Under the pieces are notes generated by a model. It did no database searches. It had not been told where the DNA came from and saw nothing but the letters and a program-made list of their open reading frames with translations. Positions 58,126-64,000 of a stretch of DNA of 64,000 nt are shown here, piece after piece. Location of the stretch: positions 33,498,558-33,562,557 of the forward strand of contig CM043946.1 of NCBI GenBank assembly GCA_014529385.2, read 5' to 3'. The translations under genes and the position numbers were made by a program. The stretch is from Adiantum capillus-veneris. Lineage: Eukaryota > Streptophyta > Polypodiopsida > Polypodiales > Pteridaceae. Position 1 is the first letter of the stretch; each line of letters begins with the position of its first letter.

Positions 58126-58463
58126 GAATGTGGTCAATATACAAAACACTCCTTGGCTGGCCCAAACTCATTATACACACTACATAAGCAACATTACATA
58201 GAGCAAGCCACAACTTTAAGGTGGTGGTCACACGAGGCACAGTTATCAGTAATTGATAGTTGTGTCTACTATGCTTTATTTCGACAAATTCAATGATTAC
58301 TGAGCCTACTCCATGGTCACACAAAAAGACTGAGCCAAAATTGAACCTGCACTACTACCACCTGGCGGTTGAGCTCCAACCACGAGCTGATAATTGGCTT
58401 TGGATGCGCCACATGACAAAACGTTTGCTCTGCATGTGCTACAGCTGCCATGGCCGTGTAACC

Positions 58464-58515
<52 letters not shown>

Positions 58516-59283
58516 AAGAGGTGCAAACAACGTCGTCAACATGCGCAAGCTTAAAAAATATAAAAAAAAGGTGCAGGCGATAGGCCTTTGCAACTATGCC
58601 GATTTGGCATACTTACAAGAGCTTTATCATAGTAGAACTGAGTTGTTTCACTCATAAGACTCAATTATCCGCTCAACTTACTTATAACTGAGCCTCGTAT
58701 GACCACGCCCTAAAGTCGGTTTTCTAAAATTGTTGCCAATCCACGATGTTAGGGACACCTATGTCATAGGACCTTGCCTTTGCTTTTAGAACCACAAAGC
58801 TTTTGGAGTACCCACAGTTTTGCGACTCTTCTTTTAAAATTTTATGAACGTAGCAACGTGCGGATCACATACTAGTGCCTATATAATTTGCACCAAACGA
58901 TGGCAATGGAAGCGTGCAACAAAGAGGACTCGCAATGCCAATTTCTGTTTGGTCGTGTAAAAAAAGTGTGCCCCAATAGACGAAGAAGAAACGCTGCTTT
59001 GTTTGTTTGTAGGGTGACGGCCCCACGTAGGACGAGAACCGTTTGCCTCGAAGGTACTCTGGTGATCTACTTGTTTTATACTGTGCACTTTTCAGCAAAG
59101 AGAAAAAATTCCAAGCGAGCGGCAAGCCCACACGACGCCCGGACATTACCTGCATAATTTTACTTGCCGTGCATATTCCTTTGGAACGGCATTTTGAAGC
59201 TTCAGCACATGGCCAGCTCGTGGAGGTGGCAAAGGCTGCCAGGATGATGCTCCGCATACAGTAAAACGCTCCCCTGCAGGTAA

Positions 59284-59324
<41 letters not shown>

Positions 59325-59470
59325 TTCAATTTTAAGCATCGTCGAATATATCGGTCTCTTATTCTCTCTCCTCTATCTTCTCCCAATTCAACTCGGAGTG
59401 GGTAAAGCAGTCGAGAAAACTTGGCTTTAGCAACAATCAAGGAAACAAGAGACGAGCATTGAGAACCGTA
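58124..59470. other. gene-free stretch with microsatellites
   Basis: Contains (CT)n(AC)n at 58465-58515 and (CT)n at 59286-59320. A 191-residue minus-strand frame (59440-58865) runs through the CT tract as Glu/Arg repeats and has no recognisable domain; I do not accept it as a gene. Confidence 0.45.
58465..58515. repeat. (CT)n(AC)n microsatellite
   Basis: CT units to about 58494, then AC units. Confidence 0.95.
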
Positions 59471-59474
59471 TTCA

Positions 59475-61419
59475 TGTCGTGATGTGCATGCACAGGTTTG
59501 GACTTAAGAGTGTCTCTTCTCTCAAAGCACCTCCTTATATTAAGATGTATAGTAGTTACAACCATCATTTGTCCTCCCACACTAGGTGGTTGGACATGCT
59601 AAGGGGACATACACATCACACCTCCCCCCCTTACGAAGAAAAAGATGCACATCTTTTTACAAGCTTTTTGACTAGGATCAACATAACATGACTCTTTGGA
59701 CGCCTTTAGAGGGGAAGGTCGTATAATGACATGGACACAACTTTGGGATTGTACTTGGGGGCTAAACTCGACAACAGAAGGGACAAACATCTCAACATAG
59801 GCAATGCACTATGTTGCTATCCCAATGCAAGTGGTTACATGAGGAACAAGAAACTAGAGGTTGCGTCGTAATGGCATAATTGCGTTGTTTTTGGTGACAT
59901 ACGTTTCTCCCAAAAGGGTTTGGTGTCATCATGGTTTAGTCAACAACAAAGAAAACCAGAAAACTTGACTGAAGAAAACTCCAACAGCTTTCCTCTTTTT
60001 TGCATTTATTGCTTCAAAGAATTGATGGAGCATTCATGACGCCTGGTAGCGTGTAACCTCAACTTGGGCGCCACTTCCTTGATTGAAGCCTTCTAATAGC
60101 AGTGGATGTATATTCCTTCGCTATCCTACTAGCCAAGACAATGGCCTTCATTGGTTTGATTGAGGTGAGGTTGAGTTGCTGCCTAGCAAGCTAAAAAAAG
60201 AAAAAAAGAGACTAAGGCAATAGAGAGCATCCGTAGAGATTCAATGGTAACACAAAGATGTTGGCCAGGGACAATTGGCAGTGGCTCGCAACAAATAGGA
60301 TATTGTCAGGTGTACACTCAATTAGAGAATTTTATATGTCGCAATAATAGTAAATTGAAGGACTAGGAGGCAAAATCATCAAGATGAAATAATTGTGGCG
60401 GTGGCAGATCTTCATGTAGACCTTAGGACAAGCTTTTGCTACTATAGATGGTGATAGTTGCACACGATTGGCTGTTCTAAATAACTACTCTTTAAATGGC
60501 ATGAATCCTAGGGCCCACCTCAAAATATGTAAGTCTAGCACCTAAGTTCACCCAGAGGGGTTTTTAATATTTCAAAGAGTTACAAAATTACATGTACAAA
60601 AGAGATTAAGAAATGAAAGTTTTAAGAAAAATTACAGGTTTATGAAAGAAAAGGGATCATTTAACTCATGGTGAAGTGTATGTAGAGGGGTTTATAAATT
60701 CCTCTTGAATGCATGTGCTATAGGTATTTTTGAAAGGTGGAACCCCAACACGATGGCTCCCGTGAAGCGTGAAGGTTGAATTAAGAGCAAGATCATAAGC
60801 AGGAGTTGTTACCATAAGGTTTGCTCAATTCCCTTAACACCAACAAGGTGTTGAACATCGGATGCATCTTTGCCATAGCAGGTGACCTTAGCTACACAAA
60901 GTTGGGCAACTTTCCTATAGTGCGTGCCTATTGCAAACGGGCATGATGCCTCCACCATGCATGAACTGGACATAGTGCAAACGCTCACTAAGACCAAAAA
61001 GTAGAGTGCTTCTTGTTACACAAGGGCATGTAGCTATTATTCAACAGAGCGAGAGCATAAATAGGCAAAGCAGAACGATGTGCAACCATGACATTGAATG
61101 GGTTGGTGCTTCTTGTTTGCTTTCAACTCTCTTGCTTTCCGAAGGCAACAGTTTTCCAATGCCTACCGGGTGTCCCAAGGATAGCCATCGATGCCCAATA
61201 TGCCCCCAGAAACAAGGAAGAAAAAACCATGAAAGAAAAATGAGCTTCTAATTGCTTACCACCTCCATCAATGTGATGTGAGTAGGTTTGGACCCAAAAG
61301 AAGAGTGCCTTGCCTCAAGACAAGCACCCCCTTATATTAAGATCCAGGTAATTACAACCATCATCTATTCTCCCAGACTAGGTGGTCAAACATGCTTAGG
61401 AGGACATACACACGTGACA
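59475..61419 (-). mobile_element. possible small non-autonomous LTR element
   Basis: 59475-59620 (146 bp) and 61272-61419 (148 bp) match over their length: TG(T)..GTGATGTG start, CCTTATATTAAGAT, ATTACAACCATCAT and GGACATACACA near the end. Beside the left copy, CCTCCCCCCCTTACGAAG would be a polypurine tract on the minus strand, so the element would run right to left. The PBS is not convincing and no five-base target duplication was found. The 1.65 kb between holds no recognisable protein. Confidence 0.45.
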
Positions 61420-62069
61420 ATATTGAGAGAGATATATTTGCATTTTGAAATCGAGAATAGGTTTGGGAAATATGAAATCTCACCAAATCAAGAGCTACAA
61501 GAAATTAAAAGCAACAATATAAAAAATTGAAGTTCATAAAAAATGGTATCTCAACTATGTTTCTGATTCCTTGATATGGCAGAGTTTATTTCATCTTACA
61601 CTAATGTTTATGGAATTACCCTAAGTAAATAGACATATGAAATGTAAGGTTTAGGGTTAAACAATGCACATCAAAGAGCATATAACTAAGAAGATGGATT
61701 GGCTATGTGTATTAATGAAAAAGACCATCCCAGTTGAGAAAGCATACTTTACCTGCTCTAACCTACAATCACACAACAAGTAGAAAACTGCTCATAAATC
61801 ATCTCATCAGGGGGTGTCACTTATAAGAAACTTATATCATGTGCGCTCAAAGGATATTCAAAGAGAAACCTATACTTCCATCCTCTAAGATAATAAAACA
61901 ACCCCTTTTTCTTATGAGACTTATATATTTTTTCCAAAATGCAAATAAAACCCCCTTTCATAAATGTAGTTCTGTTAATTTTTAAATTTTTTTGCCCAAT
62001 CAAAAACCCCTTTTTTTGAAGTCACTTGCTATTCCTTACATTTTTGGATCAGGTGAACTATGACGCAGG

Positions 62070-62440
62070 TAAATTATAGAATTTTGATAAACCAAAATAT
62101 CAAAGTAGTGCTAGCCCGTCCAGGAGTAACCTTGGCTTCACATATGTGGTAGATGATACAAGAGTAGGAGGTCTATCAATATCCATCGACCTAGAGGGTA
62201 CAAGAAAAAACCACTTTTTTTGAACTCATGTAATGTACTTACATCCCCCCCCCCCCCCCCCCCCCCCCACAACCCCCCTCGCCCAAAAAAAACGATGAAA
62301 ACCCTATACAAGTAAATTATAGAATTTTGATAAACCAAAATATCAAAGTAGAGTGCAAGCCATCTAGGAGTAACCTTGGCTTCACATATGTGGTAGACGA
62401 CACAAGACTATCGATATCCATAGCCATAGAGGGTATATGA
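62070..62440. repeat. direct duplication of about 125 bp around a C24 run
   Basis: AAATTATAGAATTTTGATAA begins at 62071 and 62314 and the match runs on for about 125 bases (AGTAACCTTGGCTTCACATA in both). The poly-C run 62245-62268 lies between the copies. Confidence 0.85.
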
Positions 62441-62569
62441 ATAGACAAAGTAGAGGAAGAATGTGTGATAGTAGGAGAGGATGGAGAGGTTGAAAAGGCA
62501 CCAATCAGAGTGGTATAATGGGTGGTGGTGGTGATAGGGGATGGAGGTGTTAGAAGCGGTTGAACCATC

Positions 62570-63110
62570 TCTATATGTGAAACCGATTAAGACCATCATA
62601 GATAAAGAAGCTCTAATAGATTCATGACCAAATTAGGCGTACAAGAGAGAACAGTATCACCCAATGAACAATCCCAATACCAAAATCCTTTGAAGCTTGA
62701 GGCATAACCACAATATATTCTCTCTTTAGATTTGATATCCAAATTCTGTCTCTTTGTAGGCACAAAAACACGAACAACACAACTAAAGTCATGAAGATGA
62801 GAGACTCCTAAGTTTATGACCTACAAATACCTCCTCTAAAGTGATACCATCGATGTCTGTGTGAGAGATCAGTTGAGAACATAACCTCATGTAACCAAAA
62901 TATGAAAGGCACCAAATATGGTCTCCTTTGGAAGCGAGTCCTTACATTTTGCACATAAAAAGCAAATGTAGTGAGACTTGCAAAGCTTGAGCCAGTCAAT
63001 AACCATATCCATAGAAACAAGATGCAGCAAAGTAGTAATAGAGACATGATCAAAGTAAGAGTGAGAAATAAAACTCTCATCATTTGTGATTAGTGTTGTG
63101 GATGAAGAGA
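62570..63110 (-). pseudogene. Copia integrase remnant
   Basis: Minus-strand translation of 62800-62620 gives HLHDFSCVVRVFVPTKRQN, then LDIKSKERIYCGYASSFKGF and WYWDCSLGDTVLSC, the pattern of the C-terminal integrase region of Ty1/Copia (LRVFGC..., K-D-K-S...F-x-GY...KGYRxWD). Upstream (63110-62900), LCKSHYICFLCAKCKDSLPKE is compatible with the zinc-binding start of integrase. A Thr/Ser/Pro-rich linker follows downstream (62568-62317). Stops and shifts break it, and the catalytic core is missing between the two parts. No LTRs were identified. Confidence 0.6.
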
Positions 63111-63129
63111 AGAACCGATGCAAATGTGA

Positions 63130-64000
63130 TTAGAGGAGAAACGTTGCATACAGTACAAGTCACCTTCATAACCATGAGCCACAAAAGAGAGGCTCCTTCC
63201 ATCTATAATTCCAATGAATTCATTATAAAAATAGGCTCCAAGGCTTTTACAACTTGCAAAAGACATGGAAAGGGGGTAGTTGATAGCTTAAGCACATGAA
63301 GCACATTATTTGAGATTACCAACACCAACCATAGGCAAATGAGGATTATCACCAATGTGAATTGATGAAGAGATACTTTGACAACTCTCCATGTTGAGAG
63401 AAGTGTGAGACATGGGGAGAAGAGCCCCCCCTATCGGATATCCACTCACTCTTAGCCTCACTCTAAAGCCCTTCTGGAGTAGGAGGTGTAAACAACATGA
63501 GAGAGGTCTTTCTAGGAGGGGGAGAGAGAAGGGAGAGGCACAACCAATATAAAGAACTTTGAAAGTTCCCTTGTTTGGAATTTTTCTTTGCCTTCATTGT
63601 TGTTAGATTTTTTGGATTTATGTTTAAATTATTTCATCAATCTATTTTCCAAGATGGCCGTTCTATGTGAGTGTCCAGGTTTTCTGGATTCTTTTTTGGG
63701 TGTGGAATCTTTGTTGCTTTTAGTTTCTTCAAGAATTACCTCTTTCCTATTTTTCTCTCTTTATTTTGAGCAACAAGAACATTGTTTATTCTTGTTGCTT
63801 GTTCTTTCTCTTATTTAAGATATTTATCATCTCACAGAGAGATGAATCTCATTAGAGGTTAAAAGAAAACCCGGAGAGTAATGGATGAGCTTGTTGCCCC
63901 TGTTGCATGCATTGTGATTTTCACATAGGAGCCATGTAGAAAGGCACCGTAGTAGACGTCGCCATAGTATCCACCAATGAGTTAGTGCTAGGAGTAGATT
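63130..64000. other. gene-free stretch at window end
   Basis: No gene recognised. It may continue the Copia remnant upstream. A 76-residue Leu/Phe/Ser-rich frame at 63588-63818 is T-rich composition only. Confidence 0.4.

Noticed and set aside
58865-59440. 191-residue minus-strand frame
   Set aside because: Contains an Arg/Glu run from the CT tract, no recognisable domain, no promoter or splice context.

Overview
This window reads as nuclear DNA of a land plant with a large, repeat-rich genome. The evidence is GT–AG introns, LTR retroelements with initiator-Met primer binding sites, an L1-type LINE, a tRNA-derived SINE, decayed PPR (pentatricopeptide repeat) sequence, and a very high load of microsatellites. 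A fern or other seed-free vascular plant would fit, because such genomes carry DUF7869-type genes, many PPR genes and this kind of repeat load. That placement is inference; nothing here proves the species. There are no operons, CRISPR arrays or convincing tRNA/rRNA genes.

Layout. 1-1127: minus-strand Ty3/gypsy-like gag frame broken by three in-frame stops. 1249-1692: near-perfect foldback element. 2203-2556: two small tandem repeats. 2587-5784: minus-strand DUF7869-type (DDE, RNase H-like) gene, one frame of 1066 codons broken by two TAGs. 5890-8090 and 9545-14240: arrays of a short palindrome built on CTATGGCCCTAGGGCCATAG. Between the arrays lie a TATA box and a CT-rich candidate 5' exon (8401-8891). 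14299-17030: a two-exon gene of 883 codons with a possible ParB/sulfiredoxin-like domain; the acceptor just before its ATG suggests a 5.4 kb first intron that would hold the second array.

18.7-28.2 kb: a locus shaped by duplication. A 2.6 kb unit (palindromic array plus the start of an FCP1/HAD-phosphatase-like exon) occurs twice in tandem, with a third older partial copy. Only the second copy runs on into a fuller FCP1-like gene, which has lost the motif I aspartate and carries a frameshift. A second FCP1-like exon with a better motif I lies 0.5 kb downstream.

29.2-29.8 kb: remnant of a three-exon gene of unknown family. 30860-31832: long palindrome of four units. 32.7-32.9 kb: tRNA-derived SINE. 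33.2-43.1 kb: a dead LINE (DUF4283 ORF1; ORF2 with reverse transcriptase), split by other sequence and by a 3.05 kb Copia element that keeps both LTRs, PBS, PPT and an 875-codon integrase-RT-RNase H frame but has lost gag and protease. 44.9-46.0 kb: decayed PPR gene. 47.7-48.1 kb: tentative small spliced gene. 49.3-49.9 kb: nested inverted units with a hairpin. 52266-53582: non-autonomous piggyBac-like element with TTAA duplications. 53885-56865: gag-only Copia derivative. 59475-61419: possible small LTR element. 62.6-63.1 kb: Copia integrase remnant.

No stretch looks like a multi-gene pathway. The best candidates for something undescribed are the palindrome family, whose variants keep their dyad symmetry by paired changes; the ParB-like plant gene whose intron appears to carry it; and the piggyBac-like element. 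Introns, domain assignments made by eye, and all functional statements are predictions from sequence.
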